Shown here: positions 10,322-22,209 of the stretch, piece by piece
Layout: each line of letters starts with the position of its first letter
Numbering within the stretch: the first letter of the stretch is position 1
From: Prosapia bicincta
Taxonomy: Eukaryota > Arthropoda > Insecta > Hemiptera > Cercopidae
Direction: 5' to 3'
NCBI GenBank assembly: GCA_036971475.1
Contig: JBAIZL010000006.1
Coordinates: 15,428,959-15,492,958 of the forward strand
Length of the DNA stretch: 64,000 nt
The notes under the pieces: model-generated
The model's database searches: none
What the model saw: the letters and a program-made list of their open reading frames with translations, nothing else
What the model was told of the DNA's origin: nothing
Position numbers and translations under genes: made by a program

Positions 10322-10545
10322 ATATGCCTAACATGTTATGTTTAGAAACACCGAGTACTCAACAAATTTTAGAAATGCCAATTCTTCCCAGATCAAACTG
10401 TACGCAAGTATACAGTGACGTGATTCCAGTGACTGCAGACCAAATGTGTGTTGGTGGGGAAGAAAAGAAGGACGCTTGTTCAGGGTTTGGAGGATCACCG
10501 CTCATGTACTTTGACAACACTGGTTCACAACCTCGATATTTTCAG
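10322..10545 (+). CDS. Serine protease homologue (SPH), exon c with dead active site
   Basis: This exon encodes about 75 residues: LEMPILPRSNCTQVY, DQMCVGG, then DACSGFGGSPLMYF. The last motif aligns with DACxGDSGGP of active enzymes. Asp194 is Phe, catalytic Ser195 is Gly and Gly197 is Ser, so the domain cannot cleave peptides. Asp189 at the base of the S1 pocket is kept. Two acceptors are possible. AG at 10320-10321 gives the phase needed by exon b and makes GQS-D-MPNML, so it is preferred over AG at 10309-10310. The donor is GTTAGA at 10546, in phase 0. Confidence 0.9.
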
Positions 10546-11880
10546 GTTAGAACCTACTTTATATTAAAAGTACCAGGTATATCAAATGTTAACATAAGAC
10601 TCAGACGAAAGATTTCAGGAGTTGTTTATATTTATGATGGTAGTAGACATTGAAATTTTGGCTGTTTTAAGTTTATAGGTAATATTGTTTACCCATAAAA
10701 CCACTAAAATCAAATGGCATCAGTCAGTATTAACCTCAAATGTTGAAATCAAATATACTGTACTGTGAAACTTATTGTTGAACAGATGAACAAATATTAC
10801 TATAATGTTTGTGGCAGCAATGAGTTATGCCTGACCTTGGGAGCAGTAGTTGCAAAACAGTTTAAGAAAGTAATTTTTGTTAAGAGGTAAAATTTTTTTC
10901 ACAGTATTGGCACAAATACTCTCTCTGTGTATATTTGTGTTCCTTAGTTAACCCATTGGTGATCTAATTACATGCACACTACGACACTAGCAGGTACAAA
11001 TTAATTCCTTGCATCATCTGAGTTGTATTTCACTATAAAAATATTCTCACTTATAAAGCACAAAATATTATATCTATTATAATGGTGCAACTTATATTGC
11101 ACCTTTATTTGCAAATATATTGCAGTTTATTTTTTGTCACTTTATTGTTATATGTAATCATTAGTAAAAACAAATTAAAAGTTACTGACAATTTGAAGTT
11201 TGCTTTAGATTCTAGGGTCCCACTATTATTGTTCATTTCATATGTGCACAAGAATTATAAAACACACAATAAACAACAGCTACTGACCGACACTGAGTAA
11301 AAGCTATACTGAGCTTCTCACTAGAGTTGACATAAAATCTGCTGAATTGTTCTATTAGATATATGACATGACAGCGGGTCGAAAATATCCTTTTAGAAAG
11401 CTCAGACGTTTAGTCTTGAGCGTGACATGTCAGAAAATAATTTCTCTTGAGGCAAACAAATCAATCAAACAATGAGGACATTCATGACTAGCTGAGCTAG
11501 TCTTTCTACTTATTACTAATAAAATGCCGTGACTAGCTGACCCAGACTGTAAACGGCAATGGGTTAAAGTATTTACTTGTTTGTAAACAATAATTAGTCA
11601 AAACTAACAGGTGTTGTAATACAAATTCAGAAAACTAGGTTTTTGTTTTACATAAAAACAGGTCATGAGTAAAGATCTAAGCGTTGACACAGTAAACAGC
11701 TGAATGCAATTTTTGGTTGCTGACTCTAATTTGCCCACGACCTGTAATTATAATGCTTTTGTTAATAATAAAACTGATGAGTTTCAAACATTTAAGTCAT
11801 TATTAAACTGATTTTGAAATAAAAAAGGTTTTAAGAAATGTGTAAAGTATATTGCAAACATTTCATTAATATTTTTGCAG
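10546..11880. other. SPH intron 3, containing a piggyBac-type MITE
   Basis: Outside the MITE at 10952-11563 the intron is AT-rich with no recognisable feature. The acceptor is TTTTTGCAG at 11872-11880. Confidence 0.6.
10952..11563. mobile_element. piggyBac-type MITE copy 2, uninterrupted (612 bp)
   Basis: Both ends are flanked by TTAA (10948-10951 and 11564-11567), the piggyBac target duplication. The left end is CCCATTGGTGATC and the right end is ...AAACGGCAATGGG, so the outer CCCATTG is an inverted repeat. The ends resemble those of the larger element at 52028-53428 (CCCATTCGCTTA). It does not code. It is the empty-site counterpart of the interrupted copy at 5891-10070. Confidence 0.75.
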
Positions 11881-12003
11881 GTTGGTATTGTGTCCTTTGG
11901 ATCAGACAAGTGTGGGACTGCAGGTATACCAAGTGTTTACACAAGAGTAGACCGATACACTGAATGGATCCGTCATAACACTCCAGAAGAATATTATACT
12001 TAA
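11881..12003 (+). CDS. Serine protease homologue (SPH), last exon
   Basis: This exon encodes 40 residues and a TAA stop: VGIVSFGSDKCG, PSVYTRVDRYTEWI and a short HNTPEEYYT tail. It is the standard C-terminal strand and helix of clip-type chymotrypsin domains (V-G-I-V-S-F-G ... P-x-V-Y-T-R-V). Phase 0 matches exon c. A possible poly(A) signal AATAAA lies at 12098-12103, about 95 bases past the stop. With the three preceding exons it makes 207 residues in the window. Confidence 0.92.
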   Translation, partial: VGIVSFGSDKCGTAGIPSVYTRVDRYTEWIRHNTPEEYYT

Positions 12004-13900
12004 TAAACTAAGTCAGTTTATTTTATAAATAATAATATTTGAAATGCAAATGTTTAAGAAAACTAGGTAGAATTAAGCATTTAATGAAAATGATTTGAAT
12101 AAATGTGACATATATTAACACATATATATTGCTTTAAATATATGATAAGAAATACTTGGAAATTTGTAATTTTTTCTTGTAAAAGTTTTTGTGATCAAGG
12201 GATGTTAAATAGATTTTCTAAAGATTATCTGACATTAATCAAAATTTTTGTTTGAGAAATCTATATACAAGATTGAGTTCATTTTTATGCTGTAAAATTG
12301 GGGAAAACAAACATAGAACATGAACAAACAATAGTAGAGCTTTTCAGAAGATAGATTAAATAATTCATTCAAAACTTTCCATCCAAAGCAATGAATACCT
12401 CTACCCTCTTGCTATCTTATCTTAATTTGTTACTCCGGAATAAGAGTCATTTATATTTTATTACTTTTCTAAGTTTTTTAAAACAACATGCTTAGTTGTA
12501 TTCTTTTTTCTCTTCCAAAAATGACACATTTTTGTATTTATCTTTATCCAACATTGTAATAAGTAGACGCCTCTCTATGGCCTTAAGAATAAGTCTTCTT
12601 TAAGGAAGGGGCCTTCTATAGATAATTTACAACTTCCTCAAAGCTCACATTAGGAGGTAGATATTTTTAATGTTTTGTCATTCCACAGTGTAAACACTCC
12701 ACATCCCTTTCTCTCTACATTTGCAAAAAAGTAGAAACTGAACCTTTCAAGGAATCTAACCTGTATACACAACCCATAACTTACTACGCTCTATAATGAT
12801 AAAAATTAAGATTACTTTTGTTTGTAAATATCTTCATTCCTCAGGAAAAATCTACACAAACTCTATGATCTTGCAGCAAATATATCTTTTTTAAAGGAGG
12901 TCTTAGCAACCCTTAGAGATGCATTAAATAACTGGAAATTATTTTTTTAACCACACACCAGTCGTACCTGAATGAGTAACTCAATTGAGTAAGTAGTTTA
13001 CTTTGTTTTTTAAAGTTGTCTTAGCACTTGTCGTCAAGTGACTGTTTGCAACAAGAATTTACTTCCATCTGGTTGTGTCGATAACTTTTGCAATATTATA
13101 ATCTAGTGTCATTTGTGGTTCAATCGTATCATGAAATGAAGGTGAACTTCTCATAGGCAAAAGCAAAATTATTGCTTTTTTCAAGGATGTATTACAAAAA
13201 TAGTTTTATATTAGAATCCAAAAAAAGGAAAGTTTACAGGTCGTTCACTGGTAAAAAATTGTAGAGGAGTTTCAATTTTGATTTTTCATAAAATCCAAGT
13301 GGTAATTTAACTAACTAATAAGCTAAAAAAAAGTTCAAACGACATATGCCAATTATCAACCATTAAAATTCTATTTTTTTCCCTTTTTGATGAGCCATCA
13401 ATCTATATACTATGGCTTATTAGAAACTTCTAATGGCCTATGGATATATATGGGTCTGTAGGTTGTTTTCCACAATACAGTTCCAGCGAGAAAGTGTAGA
13501 ATTATCATTTTAGCCTGTACAAATAATTACCTACAAAAAACTTTAGCTTGTATTTTCTTGGCTTATTGGGAATAAATTGGATGAAAGAACAACTGCAGAG
13601 GAAGGGAACTAGCCTCTCCTCTATTATATCATCCTCACTGGGAGTGTAAGAGTTTTTTCAAAAAATGTGTACAAAAGAGAATGAACAATAGTTAATCTAT
13701 AACTTTTTGCCTTTAGAGTGAGTTTTTGTCTTCAAAGGGCATGCACATCACTAAAGACAAAAACCTTTTCAAGGACAAAAAGTTTTCCTGCAATTAGTCT
13801 GTCACCTTTACTTTTTCAAAATTTATTTACATAGACAAGATGTCCTTCTTTAATTTCATATAAAAATAATAATTATTTCAGTACAGTTGGTAAATTTTAC
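12004..13900. other. Region downstream of SPH; nothing else recognised
   Basis: SPH 3' UTR to about 12120, then AT-rich sequence. No ORF with protein-like composition, RNA gene or clear repeat was found. Confidence 0.5.
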
Positions 13901-13943
13901 AATTCGATCCTAGTTATACTGTACTCCCTCAAGTTTATGAGAA

Positions 13944-13995
13944 ATATACAGGTTGGTATAATACACCAAATGGTGTATTATACCAACCTGTATAT
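13944..13995. repeat. 25-bp perfect palindrome with 2-nt spacer
   Basis: The arms 13944-13968 and 13971-13995 are exact reverse complements around AA. They start ATATACAGGTTGGTATAATA. It could be a microRNA-like foldback, a cruciform or a transposon end pair. It lies 140 bp before the repeat at 14125-14392. Confidence 0.85.
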
Positions 13996-14124
13996 TCGTA
14001 CAGATTGAGTACGAGGGCTTCAAAGAAATATTCATATATAGAGTTCTAAAAAATGAATTTTGTGCATTCCTAATTATAGTACTAGGGTTCATTAGAACTC
14101 CTGTTTTTTGTAATGTACAGGAAT

Positions 14125-14392
14125 GAATTTCCATGTAATTCGAGGGGGTTTCGGTCCCATCTATCTCGATTTAACGAGACTCTACTGTATATTGAAAGCA
14201 ATTTGTTAATTGGTCAACCAATTCAAGTGTTAGAAACTAAATAAAAGCAATCAATTTTACTTACCATGTTTTTGAGACTACATTTTACGCGAATTTCCGT
14301 GTAATCTGAGTTTTCAGTAATTCGAGGGGGGTTTCGGTCCCATCTATCTCGAATTAACGAGATTCTACTGTATATTGAAAGCAATTTGTTAA
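14125..14392. repeat. Direct repeat of pogo/Tigger-like terminus
   Basis: Two direct copies (about 14125-14210 and 14307-14392, offset 183 bp) share GAATTTCC.TGTAAT, a TTCGAGGGGGTTTCGG block and an end ...TCTACTG followed by TA. Read on the - strand they begin CAGTAGA.TCTCGTTAA, like the termini of pogo/Tigger elements with TA target sites (compare 21063). The other element ends were not found, so these may be solo or tandem ends. Confidence 0.55.
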
Positions 14393-14399
14393 CTTTTTC

Positions 14400-15569
14400 A
14401 AGTAAGAAATCTTTCGTACCAGTACCTGTTGCCCTAGTTTGCTATTTGTGACTGTGGGTCTAGTTTAGGCCTCCTAAGTAGTGTACAAATAAAGAGGGAC
14501 AGTAAGTGATAGTTTTTAATAGAATTCTATCAGGTAAGATTGCCACTGAAACCATGCTGAGGGATTGGAATATATCTGAAATGAAAAACTTCCAATTCAA
14601 CTGATGTGAAATGAAGTACCTACATCTTCAAATTTGTTGTTCTGAAACTTTTTATATTTATATTATGCGAATCAATTTACTTTTTCTGCAACAGTCTGGA
14701 TGCCCAACTATAAAAATTAAACATTTATTAAATTTAAGAAAATTGTTTATTCCAGTCATAAATATAGGTTAAATAAAACAAACTGAACTGGAGAGTAATT
14801 ATTTTAACACAATATAAACATTACATAATGGTAACTATTACAGAAACAACATAATAAATGTAATATTAACAAATATAAAACTTATTCAACAATGAAATAT
14901 TTAAAACAATTTGTTCAAAATTAAATATTATGAAATACAAATGTAACAATGCAAATATAACAGATAACATAAAATCAAGTAACATATTGGTATTATTACA
15001 TTACCTCTTTGAAGATCTAAAAGGTTACTTCGCCAATGTAAAGAAAGATATTGACATATATTACAAACACAAGCTTATGTTGTCAACTATGAAAAATATC
15101 TTTCTTTGAATGTTTAGCTTCCAAGTACCTGAACCTGAATCAGATACAGGAGTAACAGGGGTCAAGATATACAGTTCATAACTCTCAACTTAAAGGGCAG
15201 ATAAGAAAAATAAAAAAGTTGTTCAACTTGTTCTGCTACCTTTTCTTAATATTAACATGACTTTAAAGAGACAATGATTCAAATAGAGTGGCTACCTAAA
15301 AATTCTTTTGTAATATAGCCATTAAAGAGCTAGAAAAACATAAATTGTTTTACAAGAATTACATCACAAAACTAATTAAACAACTATGTATCTAAAATGA
15401 ATGTAAAAGTTTACTTTTTTCTCACAAGCTCTGTTTTTTTTTGTTTTTATTAAACAATATATTCTAAAAAAAACATAAAAGTAATTTAAAATGTCTGAAA
15501 CTATAAATAATGGTTAAAACTTTCCCTAATTATTGGCATATAAATATAACCTCACTTCAGACACACACA

Positions 15570-15572
<3 letters not shown>
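14400..15572. other. AT-rich intergenic sequence, nothing resolved
   Basis: No coding or repeat unit recognised. Confidence 0.5.
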
Positions 15573-15630
<58 letters not shown>

Positions 15631-16560
15631 TTGGTATTTAACGTTATCCATTGTTTTTCCGTTGCACTGACTTTATGAAGTTAATATATTACTATTGTAA
15701 GTAATTTTATCCACCATTAAGTGCAATAATTTTACCTTGAGTGATGAGGCACCTTTCGGTCACTTGACCATTGTCGAATCACTGATATTTTTCTGTTGTA
15801 GATGTTCGGTCCGTGATATTGGTATTTGTTGACGTTACACGCACTTTCTCTTGATCTGTGTGTATGATGTTTTTATATAGTATGTCTTCTGTATATGTTG
15901 TTTGTAGATTCATTAAATTGTTGTGTATGTTTTTATAAATGTGGTATTTTTCTAGTGAGTTTAGTTCTATTGGGTTGTTATTTATTTCAAGTATGGTTAG
16001 GTTATTTTCGTAATTTGTTATTTCATGTTTATGTGATATTAGGTGTGCTGCAACATTTGATACTTTTGAATTTTTGTTTTTGAAAAACATTTAAAATAAG
16101 ATTTGAAGAACATTATAGAGCATTCAAAAACAAAAATTCAAAAGTATCAAATGTTGCAGCACACCTAATATCACATAAACATGAAATAACAAATTACGAA
16201 AATAACCTAACCATACTTGAAATAAATAACAACCCAATAGAACTAAACTCACTAGAAAAATACCACATTTATAAAAACATACACAACAATTTAATGAATC
16301 TACAAACAACATATACAGAAGACATACTATATAAAAACATCATACACACAGATCAAGAGAAAGTGCGTGTAACGTCAACAAATACCAATATCACGGACCG
16401 AACATCTACAACAGAAAAATATCAGTGATTCGACAATGGTCAAGTGACCGAAAGGTGCCTCATCACTCAAGGTAAAATTATTGCACTTAATGGTGGATAA
16501 AATTACTTACAATAGTAATATATTAACTTCATATATATATATATATGTGTGTGTGTGTGT
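15573..16560. mobile_element. Head-to-head pair of Penelope-like 3' ends (family C)
   Basis: Two truncated PLE copies face away from each other: the - strand copy at 15628-16090 and the + strand copy at 16100-16533. The arms are about 400 bp and almost perfectly inverted. Each encodes 100 residues of the PLE C-terminal tail (SNVAAHLISHKHEI, then NSLEKYHIYKNI), a stop, and the family C terminal hairpin. The + copy extends slightly further upstream (KIRFEEHYRAFKNK), which matches the end of the GIY-YIG domain. (TA)n lies outside on the left (15573-15627), and a (TA)n then (TG)n tract on the right (16531-16560). Confidence 0.85.
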
Positions 16561-17200
16561 TATGGATCTATTACCGCTATCGCCACCTCTCCATCCCCAA
16601 TTTTCAATTTCTTCTGTCACATGTTAATGCCTCTTCTTGGTTTATTGGATGCAGTTATTGCTTCAACGATGACATCATGCCAACTTCTTCGTGGCCGTCT
16701 TTCCTTCCTTATCTCTGGGGGAATCTATTCTAGTATCTTTCAGGGCCACCCTCTTTATTTGTCAAAACTATGCCAATTGCCTTCTCTCTATCTCCTCCTG
16801 TATACTTTTATCCATTTCCATTTTGTTAAAAATTTGTTCATTTCTACCTTTCAAATAACAATTTATTGCAGCTTTGTAGTAAATAATCCATTTCCATTGT
16901 CAATAATTTATTGTTAGCTTTAGTAACATCCCACAACTCTAAACCACAGAGTGTAATGCTCTGAACAATACTTTTATAAATGTGTTTCTTCTGTGATATT
17001 GTCTTTTGCCAGAGAAGAGAGTTTATTCTGCATTTGTTTATTCTTTCCCTGATTTTATCATCATTATAGCTTTTCTTATTAAATATTGCCTATAGATATT
17101 TGCACGTTTGATTTTGGTGTTTTCTACTAAAGCAAATCTCGTTTTTGCCTACTAATAGATGGTCACATTTTGGAACGTACATTGTTTAATACACAGCTAT
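16561..17200 (-). pseudogene. LINE remnant: RT C-terminal end, degenerate
   Basis: On the - strand, with several frame changes, the sequence reads KHIYKSIVQSITLCGLELWD, then NNKLLTMEMDYL. Further down it reads IPPEIRKERRPRRSWHDVI. These are the usual 'IYKTIVRPVLTYGSETW', 'L..EMDFLRR' and 'RRGRPRRSWRD' segments of the C-terminal part of non-LTR reverse transcriptases of the RTE/CR1 kind (family resemblance from memory). Stops and frameshifts are frequent. Confidence 0.65.
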
Positions 17201-19170
17201 ATTAAAATATAACTAGAGAGTATTTGGTTAGTATAAATTAATCAAATATTATCAATTTTATAAAAAAACACACACATGGAGATGTAGAATGACTCAGAGA
17301 CAAGAAAGGAAATTAAACCTGACACTGAAATGCCAAACATTAGAAATTGCTCTCAATGAGAGTTATCATTGCCCAGGGATTTATTGCCTTCTTGTTCTGT
17401 GTGACGATGCTAAAACATTCCGAAATAAGTGGATGCTATTTCACTTGCAAATAAGTTGGGTTATTCCAACAAACTTTATACCTATTTAACATCAAAATCT
17501 ACCATAATTGGATACTTTGAAGCTATATTATAATGTAGTATAACACTCAGCTGTGTTACTTAAAAAAACAAGACTTTACAAAGTTTTGTGCGTAGGAAAA
17601 TTGTTGGATAAAATCTCAACTATTTGACATACTGCTTGAATTGCTGCATTCTTTAATTTAGTTTTTTTGTGTATTTTCACTATCAGATTATTTTTCTACA
17701 ATTATAAGGAACATAGTAAGAACATATACAGTTAGGGTAGGTTTGGTTTTAAAAAACATAATTATCGTAATGACAAATAACACCTTCCTCCAGTCAAGAT
17801 AATAGATAACGAAATGATTTTTTTATAACCAATCATATCTTAACAGAAAGTTCGTTGCTACATTGTAAAATACATATATAATTAATAAATTTTGATAAAA
17901 TAGTGTTTTACCTTACAAGAAACATTTATTTAAAACAGTTTCTTGCATCTTAGTGTAATTAGGATAGGTTCATATTTTTTTCAAAATTGCACTACCAATG
18001 GATTCTGACTTTTTACATAACTTTATTCCTTTTTAGAACATATTGTTTATTAACATGTGTAAAAAAAACGAAGATGATGAGAAATCAATAAACTTTTATC
18101 AACAGTATTGGCTAGTTGAGAGCATTTTAAAAACAGAATAAACACAGTATACAAAACAGGTAAAGAAATAAAAAGTTTTTGCTCTACTAATATGAAAAAA
18201 TTAATTAGTGTACTGTGTAAGAAGAAATTGTATGCTAGGTTATCCATATCAAAAATTTGGAGTGAAATGGAAATGAATAATAAAAAAAACTATGTTAAAA
18301 AGAGATGATGATGAATGAAACATACTGGAAAGAGAGGTAATGTTACTTGATTGGGCTTTTAAAAGTAACAGTGAATGAAAAAAAATTAGATTAGAAAAAG
18401 ATAGATAACATTACGATAAATAGAACACATTCTACAAAAAAGTAAAAAAGGAAAAAAAGGGAAGGATTTTGACAGAATATAATCAATGAGTCTTAATTAT
18501 TCATTTGAATGCTTAATTTTATAATGTTTTTCTAGGGTGATTGAGGAGTCGTTCAGATAAATAGTTAATGATACTCTGTCTCTTAAAATACAATGACAAT
18601 GAAAAAGGCAAATAACTTAACAAATAAAAACATCAAATAGTCGAACACACATTCGGACATACATATTTAAGACAAGTAACATTCAATAATTAGTGTTTTT
18701 GACAATATTTATGGACAACAACTATCTATTCTATAACCAACAAGTGACATCAATAAATTAATTCTAAACAATGATAATTTTCATATAATCACGAACTAAC
18801 ATTAAATATAGCAACAACTTACAGAAGTGCAATAATTATGAATAAAAGTGATTCTAAAGCTGTGTGATTCAAAAATAAATTTTTATTTCTGGTTCGTGCT
18901 ATAAAACCGAAATGTTATCGCTCTAAGAACCAACACTTTACATGCAATTTGACAAACTACAGAAGATATGGTAATATGAATTTATAAATATGTAAAGCCT
19001 AATAGTAAAATTCAATTAATAACAGTGTCTCGCAGTGAGATCATATTTATGTGCACAGTAACATTTCTACTACCCAACCAAGAAAACATTGTGGCAGAAG
19101 AGGGGAATACCAGCAACACAGTAGCAGTATACCAACTATTCTTTGAGCTTAGCTTGTGAGGTTATATTAA
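17201..19170. other. AT-rich sequence with one weak dispersed repeat
   Basis: About 17500-17760 resembles 24640-24800 and 58390-58620 (blocks such as TTATAATGTAGTA and the A-rich stretch after it). This suggests an old dispersed repeat of unknown class. Nothing else was recognised. Confidence 0.35.
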
Positions 19171-19179
19171 TAACAAATA

Positions 19180-19340
19180 AAAGACGTAAACAAAACTCAT
19201 AAATTAATCATTTATTTACTCAGATGCGTTTCAATGACAAAGTCATCATCACCTCACTGATGAAAATGACTTTGTCGTTGAAACGTGTGTGAGTAAGTAA
19301 ATAATTAATGAGCTTTGCGTATGTCTTTTATTTGTTATTA
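19180..19340. mobile_element. PLE-like terminal palindrome, family F
   Basis: Inverted arms (19180-19250 and 19262-19335) contain AATGACAAAGTCAT on one side and ATGACTTTGTCGTT on the other. The outer parts hold TTTACTCAGATGCGTTT and its inverted equivalent. A hammerhead-like core is present on each side. Confidence 0.6.
19257..19290 (+). ncRNA. Hammerhead-like motif (family F)
   Basis: CTGATGA (19257-19263) is followed by a 6-bp stem AATGAC/GTCGTT (one G-U pair) with a TTT loop, GAAA at 19280-19283, then ACGTGT. The palindromic helix III is imperfect and the expected cleavage base is unclear. The opposite arm on the - strand has GTGATGA, i.e. the first core base is changed. Confidence 0.5.
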
Positions 19341-19344
19341 CCAG

Positions 19345-21060
19345 TAGCAGTGGTTTAGATAATTTCTATTTATAACGTTTACTCGTCACAGTAGTTGTGC
19401 TGCCAGTATTACCCTCTTTGGTTGTAATGTTTACGCAGTCTGGTAATAATTCGTATATTTTCTGCATGCAATGTTTACTTGGGGGAGTTGAAAAAGAGAA
19501 AAATTAGATGGAATTTAGGTATATTTTAAACTTTAAAAAAATTAGTCATTATAGTTAAGCAAGTCTGTGATTGAAAAATAATTTATACCAAAAATTGACA
19601 CAAAGTTTGTATAAAATATAAATAAATAAAAATATTATAATTTTTTTTTGTAATATAAAATGCTTTGGCAACACCAAAGCTGTTTCTAGGGCCTGATGTG
19701 AAAATTGTGATTGAACTGAAATTTTATACAGACAAAAGGTAGTACACAGCTCTTGAAAACTCACAAAGGCTCATCCAAATTTAGTAAGTTTCTCTTAAGC
19801 CCATGTATTATGTTCATAGACAAAATGCTCTATTTTATACAAACATCTTGAGTACTTACGTTCTTTTTCAAACATGTAAAGTTTCTATCACTCTCAATCT
19901 GTATTATAAATGTAACAAATTTATTGTGTATTTAACAAAATTTTGTTTTGGATGACCTTAGATGCAAATCTTTTTTTTTTTTTTTGGTGACTGATGGAAG
20001 TGCAAAAACGTTTTCTTTAAAAAATACGCAATGTTTTATAATAAAAATTTTTAAGAAATATTTTTGTTTATTTGTGAATTTTTAAAATTTTATGTAGATT
20101 ATATAAAAAAACCAACACAAAATAACAATAAAAAATATAAATAATAATAGGACATGATTTTCATTCAGTAAACAATAAATTCAGAATAATTCACATTTTG
20201 AAAACAGTAAAATATTTGGCCTACATACTGAAAATATTAATATAAGCTTAAAAGAACCTTTTTACACTTTTTTTTAAAAATATAAACCACATGATTATAA
20301 AAATTATAGAAACTATGTCACAAAATATACCACACACCTAGTCCACAAAAATTATATCTATGTAAAAAAATAAAATTGTACTACTGGAAGCAATAGAAAT
20401 AGTAGGTTGGTTTCAATTAGAATGTTATATGGAATGTTGGTACATACAGTAACAACTTGGACACCAATGACTATTTCTATAGTAAACTACTGCTATATAG
20501 TATTTCCTACAATATAGAGTAACTGATATATCCAGTAATATACCAATTACCTATATAATGGTTGATATATGAATAACAACTATTGTATTTCGATGTAAAA
20601 AACTATATTATTACCGTAAATCACATTACTAAATTTAACAAAATGTTTACTAATAAGATGTTCATATTCGAATATGATTATCAACTTTAAATATGTTTGT
20701 TTTAAATATCAGCTGTTGGAGATTCTGCATTATTGAAAGCTTTAAATGTACCATAATGATAAGGAGTGATCTTGAAGCTTTTACATAATGGAGGTTTTCA
20801 GAAATGGGTAAGATTATAAAAAAAATAAGCTACAGAAGGCAGATAAATACAACTAAATTACAACAGAATGTAACATTTTGTCTACAAATACAAATAATAA
20901 AACCACAGCAAACACAGTCAACAATATATTTTCCAATTAAAGTGCATTTCTTTTATCAATTCTTAAACGGATATAATATAAACTGAAATTTTTCTGTATA
21001 TGTATGTGTTTCTTTACACATAAATTACCTTTCTTTATTTTATAAAATGTCTTTTCAACC
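19345..21060. other. AT-rich intergenic sequence, nothing resolved
   Basis: Contains homopolymer T and A runs. No coding or structured element was recognised. Confidence 0.5.
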
Positions 21061-21062
21061 TA

Positions 21063-21683
21063 CAGTCAACTCCCGATTATCCGGGATAATTACCGGCAGG
21101 GCCGTCACGGATAATGCGAAATCACGGTTAAAACAAATACCATAATATCCACAGCCCTACTTCTACCCAATGACTGTAAAAACAGCTGATAAATAGTACC
21201 GCCTCCTGTTGTACCGTCATTACTGTACAGTTCGTTTTGATCAGAAGCAACGCATAGACTGACCACTGAGGAAGGGTAGTGTTTATGTTCGACTCGAGCG
21301 ATCGTGTAATTCCGCGAATTCAGCGTTCGGATTTATTCACCGTAAAAACGGCCGCTCGCACTCGGGGTTATCGAACCTCCATGCATCACGTTTGATGCTT
21401 CGATGTGCTCTGATCTGATTGGACGTTGGAGTTAACGCATAATTAGGGATTCGCGCGTCATAGAACTGCGTGAATTTATAAAAGGACAACAAGAAATATA
21501 ACGTAAACGAGTTGACAGTCTATAAATTATTCCGTAAAGGTTACTGTAGGCCCCCGCCCGCGCTCGCATCCGTCCGCTGCTTTCACATTTGACTCCTCCC
21601 GCCCCACTGCTTCAAGTGGAGCTGATGATCCCGGTTGATCCGCAACCTGGTTGATGCGATCCCGGATAATCGGGAGTTGACTG
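21063..21683. mobile_element. pogo/Tigger-type MITE (621 bp), GC-rich
   Basis: Terminal inverted repeats of about 25 bp start CAGTCAACTCCCGATTATCC and end with the complement. Both ends are flanked by TA (21061-21062 and 21684-21685), the target site of the Tc1/mariner-pogo superfamily. The termini match the well-known Tigger consensus style (CAGT.GACTCTCGATTATCC). The inside is far richer in GC than the surroundings (for example 21540-21610) and has no transposase. The close match of its ends suggests a fairly young copy. Confidence 0.88.
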
Positions 21684-21699
21684 TATAAGTAATTATTGC

Positions 21700-22150
21700 G
21701 TAAGTAAGTGAATACTTTTGAACTTACTTGCTGACGCGTTTCAAAACAATCGTTTCATTTATGAAGCTGATCCTCTACCGCCGGCGATCATCCAAGGTTG
21801 CAGACGTATGATTTATGAGTGTAGAGGTGGGTTGGGATCAAGCTAGTTGTTTAGTTTATAACAGAATAGGCAGTTGGATTCAAAGTGTGTATGGTTGTTT
21901 GAAATGTTTTTTTTCTGTTGTGCGAAGTTTGAATATTTCAAATGTTTCTGTAGTGGTTAGTTTTTTTAGTATGGTTTAATATGTTGAGAATATTTAAGTT
22001 AGTATAGATATTTGTGTATTTGTGTTGGGTGTTTTGTATATGTGTTGTGTAGCTAGATTACAATCGCAGGCAGTAGAGGATCGTCTTCGTAAATGGAACA
22101 ATTGTTTCAAAATGCGTCCGCAAGTAAGTTCAGAAGAAATAACTTAGTTG
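21700..22150 (-). mobile_element. PLE-like element end, family E, with inverted copy
   Basis: The left end has CTTGCTGACGCGTTTC and the right end has its inverted counterpart ...GCGTCCGCAAGTAAG. The interior (21840-22060) is T/G-rich, like the antisense of a Thr/His/Asn-rich PLE tail (compare family I), but no intact frame remains. The core around the GAAACGCGTC hairpin does not show a canonical CUGAUGA. Confidence 0.5.
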
Positions 22151-22209
22151 CACAATAATACGTTATAGTTTAATCAGCAAATTCAAGATGATTGCAACAA
22201 GCAATGTTT

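Noticed and set aside
15895..16312. Cys/Phe/Leu-rich 62-codon frames in both directions at the family C palindrome
   Set aside because: They are antisense to the PLE tail; both appear because the sequence is an inverted repeat.
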